A stretch of DNA of 64,000 nucleotides from Humulus lupulus (lineage: Eukaryota > Streptophyta > Magnoliopsida > Rosales > Cannabaceae), in assembly GCF_963169125.1 (NCBI RefSeq), contig NC_084800.1:54420866-54484865 (forward strand), written 5' to 3'. The notes below the pieces were generated by a model. It was not told the DNA's origin. It searched no databases and was given only the letters and a program-made list of their open reading frames with translations. Both the position numbers and the translations under genes were made by a program. Positions 34,709-46,256 of this stretch are shown here, in pieces (the first letter of the stretch is position 1; each line of letters starts with the position of its first letter).

Positions 34709-36630
34709 ATGGTGACTACTCGATCCAAGCATGGTAACGAGACAGAACAGCATGATGGGCAGGAGGCTCATCATATTGCCATCCCTGATGAACAAATTCC
34801 TGAAGTCCAGCAGCGGCCAGGAAAGCAGCCAGCGGGCCAAGGCGATACTGGTAGTTCGATGCCCCGGCCACCTAATCTGAACCCGTGTTATTATACTGCG
34901 GTGGAGATGGAGAACGCTCAGCTGAGGAGCCAGTTAGAAACTGCTAGTCGGCAAATCCAGGATATCATGGCCCGATTACCCCCTCTCACAACCAACGTTA
35001 ATGTTGGAGAGAGGCAAGGTGAGGCTCCTAAGTCTCGCCGGGGTAGTCGGTCCAGGCATAACCGTTCGGATAGACTTCCAGCAGCCAACTCCACCCCTTC
35101 ATCGCACCATCGAGACGCAAACTTTGGGGAAATTCCTGGGGCCAGACAACAGCAATACAGCCGTTCGGTTAGGACGTCAACTCCTAGCTCTCAACCATCC
35201 TCAAGGACGCCCAGGAAAGCTCGAGGAAATTCCCGGAGGAGATCCAGGGAGGGCCCACGGCGTCAGCCCGTCCCCGAAGACCGTCCTGCGCCTCGTCCAG
35301 ATCGCCCGGCGCGGGACCAGCAAGTTGGCAGGGCCGAAAGGCCCCCACCAAATTTGATCCGTCCAGACGGAACCAGGATCGCTTCTCCAGTCAGGCATCC
35401 TCCATCTCCGATCAGATATCCGTCTCCTCCTCGGCCCGTCCGAGACATCCCAGCTTACGGGAGTAGTAGGAGAAACCCACCATCAGCGGGACCTTCCCGG
35501 TGTAGCAGGTCGCCGGAAGAAAGCCCAGGTCCTCACCACCAAAGATGGACTCCAAGTCTATCCGGCAGGAGTCATTAGACCGGTAGTCGCCGGAGTGATC
35601 TCTCTGGAGGAGACCTACGTCAGAGACTAAGTTCGGTACAAAGCCACCAGACCACCCAGGGAGGCGACCTTCGAGATCACCTTAACTCTCACAGAGAGGA
35701 CCGGACTAGAGATGGTAGTCAGGCTCGCTCGGGGGGGGGGGGGGGGGGGCCCGATCTGAAGTACGTAACGGAGGGAATGTCCCAAATAACCTATCTCAAG
35801 ATAGGAGGGGCAATAACCCACCTAATATGTACAATGGATCCGAAGCTGCTGAACAGCCCCGGAATAACCAAGGATCTCAGGATCAAACCCTCGAGCGCCT
35901 CACTCAGATGGAGGAACTGATGAGGAAGCTCCTATCAGAAAAGGAAAAAGACGAATATGATTCGGGAGACGAGATGGAACTCTTCGCCCCCAACATAGCA
36001 GCGACGCCATACCCACCTGGTTTCCGTATGCCTCATTTATCAAAGTTCAATGGGGACAGAGATCCGTCGGACCATTTAGGGATGTTCAACACCCTAATGA
36101 TGGCCCATAATATTGGCCCGGAGCTGAGATGCTTGATCTTCCCCTCCACACTGACCGGACCTGCCCGACAGTGGTTCAAGCAAAGTAAAAAACAGTCAAT
36201 CAGCTCCTGGAAGACCTTCTCAATTGACTTCAAAAGGGCATTCCGCGCCTCCCAGGCCGCCCGTGTTCAGGCCGACTCCCTGGCCAATGTGAGACAACAG
36301 CCCGGCGAGACGCTGAAGGCCTACCAGAGTAGATTCATGAACTTCGCTGCCCGAGCTAGGGACGCGGATGATAGCTCCAAGCTCATGGCCATGAGAACCG
36401 GAATCCTTGTCGGAGGAGACCTATGGAAGGATATACAGAGGAAGGGAGTCAGCTCAGTTAACGAATTCCTTAACAGAGCCCAAGAATGGATAAACTTGGA
36501 AGAAGCAGAAGCCTCAGTCGTGGGAACCAGCCAGGTTCCCGAGCAGCCCACTGGAGTAGGGACGGAGGTTGTGGCAGCGACCCCATGCGTCATACAGAAC
36601 AACCAGCCGGGTGGAGGCAAAAGAAAGTGA
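34709..36630 (+). pseudogene. Tat gag, frameshifted
   Basis: MVTTRSKHGNETEQ opens a 289-codon frame, rich in Pro, Arg and Ser (34709-35578), with YYTAVEMENAQLRSQLETA as a short coiled coil. A TAG at about 35576 and a run of 19 G at 35731-35749 break the frame. It resumes at 35827 with the gag capsid domain: FNGDRDPSDHLGMFNTLMMA, TGPARQWFKQ, TFSIDFKRAF and QSRFMNFAARARD, ending near 36630 after another frame change. The protein packages RNA into the virus-like particle. The gag fragment at 16675-18020 is a relative. Confidence 0.9.
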
Positions 36631-36639
36631 AATGGCAAA

Positions 36640-37560
36640 AAAAATTAGCAAGGCCAAAAGAAGAATAAGTTTGTAGACAAGTTTAAGCCCGTGTTCGCGA
36701 CATATACCGAACTCACCCAGTCCAGGGAAAGTATATTCTTGGCCAACTCTACTCGGGTCCCCTGGAAGAGGCCGGAACCATTGAAACACCACAAGGGAAA
36801 GAGAGTCACTTCCAAGTTCTGCCGTTTTCATAACGGCGTCAGCCACAATACCGACGATTGCAGGCATCTCAAAGATGAGATAGAGACTCTCATCTGAGCC
36901 GGCTCCTTGGCTCAATACTCACGGAATAGGGTCCCAGCAAGTCGACCTGCTCCAGACGTCCCAGCCAGTCAGCCTGGGACTCGGATAGATCAGGACATCC
37001 CTCCTCCCGTGATCGGAGGAGAGATATCCACCATCTCTGGAGGTCCGCATATGGCTGGCACGAGCAGAGGCGCCCAGAAGAGATACGTGAACGAACTAAA
37101 AGCTCACAACGAAGTGGAGTTCGTCCCGGAGCAGCGTCAGTCAAAACAGCAACGATTAGAGAAGCAACCGATCACTTTCACGGAGGAAGATGCAGGCCAT
37201 GTCCAGCTCCCTCACAATGATCCCTTGATTATAACAGTCCAGCTCGCCAATCGGAAAGTAGGAAGGGTGCTGGTGGACAACGGGAGTTCGGTGAACCTTT
37301 TATTCCGATCCACCTTAGAGAAGATGGGTCTGACTGTCGCCAATTTAAAGGCAACCTCCATGATGCTGTATGGCTTTTCGGGAGAAGGATTGGCAGCAAT
37401 AGGGACGATCGAGCTGGTGATCACCCTAGGAGAAGAATCTCGGACAGTCTCTAAACTACTTGAGTTCGTGGTCATTGACTGCTCCGCTGCCTACAACGCC
37501 ATTTTGGGCCGACCTACGCTCATAGCTTTCGAGGCTATCACTTCCATTTGACACCTCGCC
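36640..37560 (+). pseudogene. Tat gag tail and aspartic protease
   Basis: First a zinc-knuckle-like motif, KFCRFHNGVSHNTDDCRHLK (about 36815-36875), then TGA at about 36895 where CGA is expected. After that comes the protease domain: NDPLIITVQLANRKVGRVLV is followed by DNGSSVNLLF (about 37275), where DNGSS takes the place of DTG/DSG, then ILGRPTLIAF near the end (37500). TGA near 37549 is explained by TGG (TSI-W-HLAMKF). Protease cuts the polyprotein. Confidence 0.88.
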
Positions 37561-38934
37561 ATGAAATTCCCTACTTCAACAGGAATCTGCACCATCAAGG
37601 GCGATCAGCTCGCTGCCAGGGAATGCTACAGCATTTCCATGAAGGGAAAATCTAAACCCGGGCAACTGGCTATGGCCATTCTGAGTGAAGAGGAATCTCA
37701 GAAGCCCTTGGCGGCTCCTGAGATTGAAAAACCTCAAAACGCCAAAGGGGAAAGTGTCACCCTTAGTGAGGAGCTCGAGGAGGTGAACCTTAATCCACAA
37801 AATCCATCACGGACGGTCAAGCTCGGGAAAAAACTCTGTAGCAGGAGGAAGACAGAGCTGATTACGTTTCTCCGGGCTAACTTAGATGTATTCGCATGGT
37901 CACACGAAGACATGGTAGGGATCAGCCCGAGTGTCATCATGCACACGCTCCATCTGGACAAAAGCGTTCTTGCCAAGTCTCAGAAGCAAAGACGTCTAGG
38001 AACAACCCGAGCTGAAGCCCTTGAAGAAGAAGTGGCCCGACTCAAAAAATGTGGTTTCATCCGAGAAGCGAAATTTCCTATTTGGGTCGCCAACCCCGTG
38101 CTAGTTCCAAAGCCCAACGAGAAATGGAGGACCTGCGTTGATTTCTCCGATCTGTATAAAGCCTGCCCCAAGGATTGTTTTCCCCTACCAAGGATCAATC
38201 AGCTGGTGGATGCCACGGCGGGACACGAGCTCATGTCCTTTATGGACGCGTACTCAGGGTACAATCAGATTGCGATGAACCCGGCGGACCAAGAACACAC
38301 TAGCTTCATGACACCGACTAATGTATATTGCTACAAGGTCATGCCGTTCGGTCTGAAGAACGCCGGAGCTACCTACCAAAGGCTAGTAAACAAAATGTTC
38401 TCGAACCAGATTGGAAAAAACATGGAAGTGTATGTCGATGATATGCTCGTCAAGTCAAAGACTGCCAACAACCATGTTTCCGACCTGGAAGAATGTTTTA
38501 AAATACTACGAGAATATGGCATGAAGCTCAATCCCCAGAAATGCACTTTTGGTGTCGCATCCGGGAAATTCCTAGGGTTCATAGTTAATACCCGGGGAAT
38601 CGAAGCAAACCCCGACAAGATCAGGTCATTGCTCGAGCTTCCTTCGCCTAGGTCGCGAAAAGATGTCCAGGGCCTGACAGGAAGAGTGGCCGCACTGAAC
38701 CGGTTTATTTCCAAGTCAACCGATAAGTGTTTGCCCTTCTACAACCTGCTCCACGGAAACAAGAAGTTTAAATGGACAATAGAATGTGAAAGCGCATTCC
38801 TCGACCTGAAGGCGCATCTGGCTGAACCGCCCGTGCTATCCAAGCCCAAGGCAGGAGAGCCTCTTTTCCTCTACCTGGCCGTCACTGAGGACGCGGCTAG
38901 CGCCGTACTAGTACGAGAAGAGGACGAAGTTTAG
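37561..38934 (+). pseudogene. Tat reverse transcriptase domain
   Basis: A 457-codon open stretch. RT landmarks in order: WVANPVLVPKPNEKWRTCVD (about 38085), FSDLYKACPKDCFPLPRI, FMDAYSGYNQI (about 38240), MPFGLKNAGATYQRLVNKMF (38340) and the catalytic YVDDMLVKS (38430). GFIVNTRGIEANPDKI follows, then the RNase H connection. Catalytic Asp residues are intact. A TAG at 38932 ends the frame where CAG (Q-KPVYYISK) is expected. Copies RNA into DNA. Confidence 0.93.
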
Positions 38935-39693
38935 AAGCCAGTCTATTACATCAGCAAGAGACTCCTCGGGGCAGAATCACGATACCCACTGATGGAAAAA
39001 CTGGCATTCTGCCTAATCACGGCCTCGCGAAAGCTCAGGCCGTACTTCCAATCCCACTCGATACACGTCATGACCGATCAACCTTTAAGGCAGGTTTTGC
39101 AAAAGCCTGAAGCATCGGGACGTTTGTTAAAGTGGGCGGTCGAACTCAGTTAGTTCGAGATGTTCTATACTCCACGAACTTCCATAAAAAGTCAGGCCTT
39201 GGCCGACTTTGTGGCAGAGTGCACGGGATTCCAAGAGAATCCAGCGGAGGACTCATCTCAGCTCACTTCGCCCCAATCGTTATGGAAGATCTTTGTAGAT
39301 GGTTCATCCAACGAAAATGGCTCCGGGGCCGGAATCATCCTGATATCCCTCGAGGGACATAGGTTCCACTCGGCGCTAAGGTCCAAGTTCAAGGCCTCCA
39401 ACAAAGAGGCAGAATACGAAGCTTTGCTGGCCGGCCTAAGGATAGCTAGGGAGTTAAAGGCGAGCTCAGTCCAGTGCTTCAGTGACTCCCAACTCGTGGT
39501 TAACCAGGTCTTGGGCGAATATCAGGCACGAGGACCCAAGATGGCCGCCTATCTGTCGAAGGTAAAAGCCGAGCTGCCGTGTTTGGGAAAGGATCAATCG
39601 AACAGATACCTCAAGAGCAGAACACCAATGCAGATGCTCTTGCCAAGCTCGCCACCTCGGGAAAGACAGATACCCTGGGGCTGGTACCAATAG
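38935..39693 (+). pseudogene. Tat dual RNase H region
   Basis: The first RNase H (38800-39150) belongs to the usual Ty3 type but looks degenerate: KPVYYISKRLLGAESRYPLM, FQSHSIHVMTDQPLRQVL. A TAG near 39151 stands where CAG would fit. The second, from 39280, is the extra archaeal-type RNase H known from Tat: KIFVDGSSNENGSGAGI, NKEAEYEALLAGLRIARELK and CFSDSQLVVNQVLGEYQ. Its Asp, Glu and Asp catalytic residues are visible. A frame change near 39590 moves coding to the frame that reads QIPQEQNTNADALAKLA. Confidence 0.88.
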
Positions 39694-40992
39694 AATTCTT
39701 GGAAAAGCCAAGTATAGAAGGATATCGGGCAGAGGTCGAGATGGTCGACGCCAGGCCGACCTGGATGACCCCTATTCTTGAGTATCTCGCCGAGGGCAAG
39801 CTGCCCGAGGGACGTAACGACGCGCGGCGAGTCCTATATCAAGCTCCGAGATATACAACAATCGATGGAGTGTTGTACCGACGTGGGCACTCTTTACCTC
39901 TCCTCCGATGCGTTCTTCCAAATGAAGCGAGGGCCATCCTGCAGGAAATTCACGAAGGATTCTGCGGAGACCACACCGGGGGGCAAAGCTTGGCCTTAAA
40001 GGTTCTCAGGCAAGGGTATTACTGGCCGACTCTGTCCAAAGACTCGATCTCATACGTGAAGAAATGCGAAAAATGCCAGCGATTCGCTGCGGTTGCCCGA
40101 GCTCCTCCAGTCGAGCTAAAACTGATCTCGGCCCCTTGGCCGTTTGCCATTTGGGGGATAGACTTAGTAGGCACCCTGCCTACCGGAAAGGGCGGGGTCC
40201 GTTTCGCCGTGGTCGCCATCGACTACTTCACTAAGTGGGCCCGAGCCGTTGGCAACCATCACGTCTAAAAAGGTGCTTGACTTCGTGATTAAAAGCATCA
40301 TCTGTCGCTTCGCCCTGCCCAAGAAGATCGTCTCCGATAACGGCACTCAGTTCGACAGCGACCTGTTCACCGAGTTCTGTGACAGGCATGGAATTGTAAA
40401 AAGCTTCTCTTCCGTGGCCTATCCTCAGGCGAACGACCAGGTCGAGGCTGTCAACAAGACTTTAAAGGCGAGCCTCAATACAAGATTAGATGAAGCAAAG
40501 GGAGTCTGGCCGGAACAGCTCCCCCAAGTCCTGTAGGCACACCGGACCTCGCATCGGACTCCTACGGGTCATACTCCTTTCTCCCTAACCTTCGGGAGTG
40601 AAGCAGTCCTCCCCGTGGAAGTTAAGTTTCTGTCGCATAGAGTCCAGTCCTACGACCAAGATCGGAACCATGAGCTCCTTTGCCATTCCCTAGACCTCGT
40701 TGATGAAAGGCGAGAGGATTCGCAACTCCAGCTCACCCATTATCAGTAGAAGATCACTCGCTATTTCAACTCTAAAGTCAAAAAACGCGCCTTTAGCGTT
40801 GGCGACTTGGTCCTAAGGAGAGTTTTCCTGGCCGGGAAAGATCCCAAAGATGGAATTTTGGGACCAAACTGGGAAGGACCATACCAGGTCATCGAAGTCA
40901 TCAAGGAGGGAACTTACAAGCTAGCTCGACTTGATGGAGGGGCGGTCCCGCGAACTTGGAACGCCATCCACTTAAAAAGATATTACCAATGA
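39579..40992 (+). pseudogene. Tat integrase
   Basis: Zinc-binding N-terminus with HEGFCGDHTGG (His pair near 39950) and CEKCQRFA (about 40067), core with WGIDLVGTLPTGKGG (Asp, 40155), VSDNGTQFDS (Asp, 40330) and NDQVEAVNKTLK (Glu, 40440). It ends with the C-terminal domain VGDLVLRRVFLAGKDPKDGI and WNAIHLKRYYQ, stop at 40990. A frame change near 40262 and two TAG codons (about 40533, TGG expected; about 40748, CAG expected) break it. The enzyme inserts the DNA copy. No chromodomain is present, as expected for Tat. Confidence 0.9.
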
Positions 40993-41140
40993 TCCACTTG
41001 TAAGGCCTGGAAAGCCAATTCTATGTATTAATAAAAATATGTTTTTTGCGCATATTTGTAAGTGTGATCTTAAAAGTAACCATGAAAGACCCTTTCCCAG
41101 TTACTTGGGGGGCATATGGTACCTGGATATAACCATGTCT

Positions 41141-41690
41141 CCTTAACGACTTAGATGTTGATCCTTATCTATGGATCGTTGCTCTCCTTAAATAGCTCGA
41201 GATATGGATAAGGGTGAACGCTAACTAAGTCCTATCCTGGTTTTAACTGGGTCATAAAACTTAGAAGTTGATTTAAATCTATTTCTCCTTGTTCTTCTTA
41301 AAGAGCTCGAGATATGGATAAAAAATTAACGCGAACTAAGTTTTCTAAATAAGTTCCTGGTTTTAACTAGGTCATAAAACTTAGAAGTTGATTTAAATCT
41401 ATTTCTCCTTGTTCTTCTTAAAGAGCTCGAGATATGGATAAAAAATTAACACGAACTAAGTTTTCTAAATAAGTTCCTGGTTTTAACTGGGTCATAAAAC
41501 TTAGAAGTTGACTTAAATCTATTTCTCCTTGTTCTTCTTAAAGAGCTCGAGATATGGATAAAAGTTAACACGGACTAAGTTTTCTAAATAAGTTCCTGGT
41601 TTTAACTAGGTCATAAAACTTAGAAGTTGATTATCTATTTATCGTTGTTCTTTCCAAAGAGCTCGAGATATAAATAGCGGTTAACACAAA
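41141..41690. repeat. Tandem repeat, ~120 bp x ~4.5, in Tat 3' region
   Basis: Unit: ACTTAGAAGTTGATTTAAAT, CTATTTCTCCTTGTTCTTCT, TAAAGAGCTCGAGATATGGA, TAAAAAATTAACGCGAACTA, AGTTTTCTAAATAAGTTCCT, GGTTTTAACTAGGTCATAAA. Copies start near 41141 (diverged), 41261, 41381, 41501 and 41618 (partial). It lies just after the pol stop. Satellite-like arrays in this place are common in Tat elements. Confidence 0.88.
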
Positions 41691-41845
41691 CTATGTTTAT
41701 CAAAAAGATATATATATCGTAGCCGAAAGCATAAAAAAAATATGAGTTAAAAATGTAAGGCAAATTGTCTCGAGGTGAAAACACCTCATGCAAAGGTTAC
41801 AAAGAAATACTCCAAAATATATAAAGAAAAAAAGAAAAGAGTGCC

Positions 41846-44488
41846 CTAAGCTCCGTCTGTCGGCCCTTTGAAGGTCGCCGTTTCACCCTGCTCCGCCGCA
41901 CCAGAAGCTTCCCCAATCTCCAAAGGCGGCGTCTCTTTGTCGAGGCGAGCCTGGAACTTCACCAGCAAGCGCGCCCAGAGATTCGGTGGCATGAAAGAGA
42001 AGTCAGCCTCCAGATTGTGAAGCCAATAGTGATAGAACAGATCCTGCATGGACTGCTCCGAGATGGTCCTCTCTTCCTCCAGGGTGGCCTGGGTGGCCTG
42101 AATTTCTTGCCTTGCTGCCTCAAGGTCTGCTTGTGAAGTGGCAAGGGATGTCTCGAGCTTTTGGACCTTCGAGCGGGTATTCTCCAAGTCGACCTGGGTC
42201 CTCTCCAACTCGCCCTTCGAGGTCGTCAGGGCATCCTTAGCCGCCTTAACCTCCTGAAGGGTGGCCTGGTGCTCGATCCTCATGTCATCGAGCTGAGTTC
42301 TGGCCCTGATAATGCTCCGGTGAAGGGCGACGACACCCTGTGAGGAATGAAAGATAAACTCTCAGAGGAAAAATAAGGCAGAGTATAATGGTGAAAGCTT
42401 TAAAAGAAAAAGGGCAGCTTACCGTTAGGGTCATGCTCATTGAAGAGTCCATAACGTCAACCGGGCTCATTGACTCAATAGTCCGGAGTTCCTTCTCGGT
42501 GAACTTGTAGATGTGGTTAACGGCGTAGCTCGCCGATTCATACATCTGCCCCCGGAAGGCCTCTGGGATCTTCTCCAGGTCCTGGGGATTGACCGGGACG
42601 TGTACGTCAAAGGCCGCCACGGCTGGGGTCCCGAGCTCCGATCCTCCGACCTGGGCAGCGGCCGGAGCTCGCTAAGTCGGTGGGGGCATTTGGCCTGCTT
42701 CGGCAGCAGGAAGGATCACCCCCACGACCTGGGCTGTCGGGGTTTTCTCCTTCTCCTTTGCCGGAGATCTGGTGGAGGCCCCAGCAGTGCTCTTGGAACC
42801 CCGGTGCCTTTTTTGTCTTGGCCCGACTGAGGGGTTCCCCCCCGAAGACCACACCCCGCAAGCTATGCTCGGGCTGAGACATATCTTCTGTAAAAAAAAA
42901 AAAAAAGCATGGTTATTACAAGTTAGCAATCATACAGAGATAAAGACAGAAGGTTAAAGCTAAACAAGTATAAAAATACTAAGGGAACCCTACCCCCCGA
43001 GCTGGAAGAACCTAGGGCAATTATTTCCCGAACTGGCGCAGGTTCTGGCTCCGGGTCCGGTTTCGGGCTAGATTCCCCTACGTACTGCCTAAGCCCCGGA
43101 ACATAGATACCCCTTTGGAGTGATGACCATGTTTGTACGTTTGTCCCATACTCCTGGAAAAGGATCGACCTAAAGGCTAGGGTGTTATCTACTACTACGG
43201 TACCCCTAGGCCGGCTCTCTTGGTGATCCAGCACGAGCCGATCGACACAATGGAGCAGAAGTGTGTTCAGGTCCGGATTGCTCCTGTGACGATGGACGAG
43301 TTGCCTAGGATTGAACCTAGCCAGCCGGGGGTCTGCAGCAACTCTATCTAGACTCCTAAACAAGTAAGGGTTACCTTGGCCAGAAGGACCCGCAGCTGCT
43401 CCGGATTGGATCCTCTCCTCGCCCATCCTCTGGGTGACCTCCAAGGTCCTATTCCTGCTCCTCACGAGCGGAACTTCGTCGCCCTCGTCCTCCTCGTCTG
43501 CATCTTCCACGACCACCTCCACGGCTACAGGTCTGGTGTCCCGGGCTGGGGGCGCCCCCCGAGGCCTCTTGAGGTTCAAGGTCTGATTTGGAAAAATCAG
43601 CTTGCAGAACACCATCGTCTCGTTCGTCACGAGCGCGCGATAATCCTTCTCACTGGGGGGAAAGCCCGCCAGTGTTTCATACTGTGCCCCGAGGGTCACA
43701 GATTTCTCTGTTCTCACGAAGATGGCTGCGTAATGAATTTAAGTCAGAAAGGGGTGCAGAAGGAGTTAAAGTGATAATTAAACACACGGGCTAAGGTCAG
43801 GGAGCACTTACGAGGACGAGTGAAGTAGTGGTGCTCGCAGTTCCGGAAACCAGTCGACATGAAGAACTGGTCCTTGAAGTCATTATGATGGCTGGGCAGC
43901 TCGATGACCACCTCCGTGTTGGGAAAACAGGTTAAATAGTAAAACCCGTCGCCTCGCCTCGCCTCCGCTGGTCTGGGCTGGCTTTGAGGCAAAAGAAATA
44001 TAGAATATCCGCAGGAGTGGGGACCTCCCACTCATGCTTCTGGAATAAGTACCTCAACCCTGCCAGCAGACGGTAGAAGTTGGGGGGAGCTGAAATGGGG
44101 CCAACCCCACGAAGTTTAGGAAATCAACAAAGTACTGATCCAGGGGAAGGAAGGCCCCTGCCTTAAAGTGTTCGCCACTCCAGGCCGTGAACGACTCGTC
44201 GAGCGGCGAGCAACTCCGCTCACCCTCCGCAGCAGGACGGGCTATGATGGAGGCTTTCCCCAGCGCGATGTTGTGAGTGAGGAAGAGTTTATTAATCCTC
44301 GTCTGGTCGGTTATCTTTGAGACGATTCTCTCTGCCTCAAAGAATGCATCAGGGGCCACCTCGACCTCCTTCTCCACTGTCGGCCCGAAGCGGGGGATCG
44401 GGGAGCTAGGCATCACCGCCTTTCCTTTTACCTGCTGGGAGGCCGAGCTTCTGACGTTCTTCTGGGGGAGATTCTTTTTTGGAGCCAT
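41846..44488 (-). pseudogene. Tat antisense ORF (aORF), multi-exon, coiled coil
   Basis: Opposite to gag-pol. The first exon starts at 44488 (MAPKKNLPQKNVRSS) and carries the putative gypsy-type transposon domain (AGAFLPLDQYFVDFLNFVG; after a frame slip near 44090, NFYRLLAGLRYLFQKHEWEV). Introns with good ends are readable: GTAAGT donor near 43811 with a TACGCAG acceptor near 43724, a TTTTACAG acceptor near 42890, a GTAAGC donor near 42421 and a CTCACAG acceptor near 42341. The third part is acidic and proline-rich. The last exon (42283-41846) is a coiled coil (ELERTQVDLENTRSKVQKLE). Homologous ORFs are known in Tat elements; their function is unknown. Not a transposase despite the domain name. 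Confidence 0.8.
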
Positions 44489-45470
44489 CTGGTCGCCTAG
44501 CGAACAAAAGAAAACACTTTAAAAAAGGCGACCCGAACAGGAGGAGGAAGCAGTTATTATTTTCCCGAGATGAGGTAAGCCCAGCTCGTGGAGAGTGGAA
44601 CCACGCGGTTCAGTGAACACGCGCGTATACTCCCAACAGATCCCAGATTACTCTGAATCCGTGTGTCAGGAGATTCAGAATAGAATTTGTCTTGGGGGGA
44701 AAATTTCAGTAGGTTGAAAATTACAAAACCGCTTATGAGGCGTCTTCCCTAAGTTACCCGGTTTTGCACCCAAAATTCCCAAAACTCCTACCCAGAAATT
44801 TCCACAGAAAAAGTCCTGAAACCCATATTATAAAGCAATTTCCTACGGCAAATATACCCTAACCTGAAAAAGGGGCTGTCACCCTCCATATCCACAAAAC
44901 CCAGAAAACCCTTGCATGCAGCTACAGTGAAATTTTTTACCTAAGCTACAGTAGCATGTTATCAAAATACACGCGGTCAGAAAACTTACTGTGTATGACT
45001 GGGAGATAGACGAGGGTGTTGCATTGGTAGGAGCTTCATCGGTGTAGTAGCTTCCAAAGCTTCGGAGAAATCTGTGCGCCTAAGCTTCTTGAACAGTGAA
45101 AATGGCAGCAGTAGTTTCGAATGAGGAAAAGGGTTTCGTTCTTTTGGAATATGGAGAGGAAAGAGGAAAAGAGGTTTGGAAAATTTCGAATGAAAGGGTG
45201 GCACGTGCGTAGGGTGGCCACCCCCTTTTATATGCGTAAAGTATCACGTATAGAAGGCCCTTGGATGGCCCTGATGAGGGATCCGAGGCCTTCCACTCGA
45301 AATACGAAACGACGGCTGGGCATAGGCTAGGCCATTAAATGCGGTTCTCGTAAGACGTACCGTCACCACCCACGATGTGCCACGTACCAGGCATCTGCGT
45401 AAAGGGTGGAATGCTTGTGGGGAAGTCTAAAAGCCCCTACAGTGGTCTTATATATGACGTCATGCACCAC
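44489..45470. other. Non-coding region between aORF and 3' LTR
   Basis: No supported gene. By position it holds the promoter and leader of the antisense ORF, read from right to left. Short overlapping frames near 45000-45220 have no recognisable domain. Confidence 0.5.
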
Positions 45471-45492
45471 GAGCAGGAGCTTGGGGGGCAGA
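45471..45492 (+). promoter_or_regulatory. Tat polypurine tract
   Basis: GAGCAGGAGCTTGGGGGGCA then GA, directly before the 3' LTR start TGTACGCCC; plus-strand primer site. Confidence 0.75.
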
Positions 45493-46256
45493 TGTACGCC
45501 CTGATTTTCCACGGGCTGATTAGCAGGCCGAGCTTCGAACTAATCATGGTTAGTCCATAAGTATCCCCCAGGTCGAGGGTCCTGTCTTGAGGTCGCCCCC
45601 CATTAGCTCGAGGAATCCTCAAGGACTCGCCAAGACTCCCAAGACTGGAGCAAGGAATCGGAAGGCCGAAGGTCGGGTTAGATGCACAGCTAGTGGTACG
45701 AGCTAGATATGGAGGCTACGACCCCTTGTAAAGTCAACACACGCAAGATAAACGTGCATATATCTGACATCACGTGTCCGATATCTCCCTGACTTCTCGG
45801 ACACGCTGCAGGAACGTGCGCATTCAAACACCCACGGCTGGGTTGGGCCGTGCGGCCCATTATCTCCTTACCTATCGATGTGACCATACTTACGTGTCAG
45901 GTTTAGCAATTAATCATGAATGTCACAGAGTTGATATGACAAATAAGAAGGTCACGGGATGACCTCCTTGCCAACTTCCAGGTGCCTTCTCCTATAAATA
46001 TGGAGACCTTGGGAGTTGATAAGGGTTGGAAAAACAATAATCTCTAGAGAGACATACTTTGTAACCAAATACCCAGAGTATATCAATAATATTGACTAGT
46101 GGAGTAGAAGGATTTTAACCTTTGAACCACTTAAAAACGTGCCTTGAGTCACCTATTTCATCCTCTAAGATCTTATATCTGTTACGGTTCTACATTCAGC
46201 ACTAATTCCCTTCTCTCCTTCTCTTAATTACCTGTTGGCGAAGAACCGCGTCAACA
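45493..46256 (+). repeat. Tat 3' LTR
   Basis: 764 bp, same length as the 5' LTR, with about 20 substitutions and no net indel seen by eye. TATA box TCCTATAAATATGG near 45990. Confidence 0.93.

Larger units (their letters stand above)
33890..46256 (+). mobile_element. Tat-lineage Ty3/gypsy element, 12.37 kb, both LTRs
   Basis: Two 764-bp LTRs, TGTACGCCCTG to CGCGTCAACA, flanked by a perfect duplication ATACC (33885-33889 and 46257-46261). By eye the LTRs differ at about 20 positions (about 2.6%). Inside: gag, protease, reverse transcriptase, two RNase H domains, integrase, a tandem repeat region and a long antisense ORF, then a polypurine tract. Dual RNase H and an antisense ORF are features of Tat elements (Retand-like). 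Coding is interrupted many times, so it must be mobilised in trans or be dead. Confidence 0.93.

Noticed and set aside
41141..41690. CRISPR-like array
   Set aside because: Adjacent ~120-bp units without unique spacers in a plant retrotransposon; a tandem repeat.
42513..42957. Several plus-strand ORFs opposite the aORF
   Set aside because: Shadows of the antisense ORF exons in GC-rich DNA; low-complexity translations.
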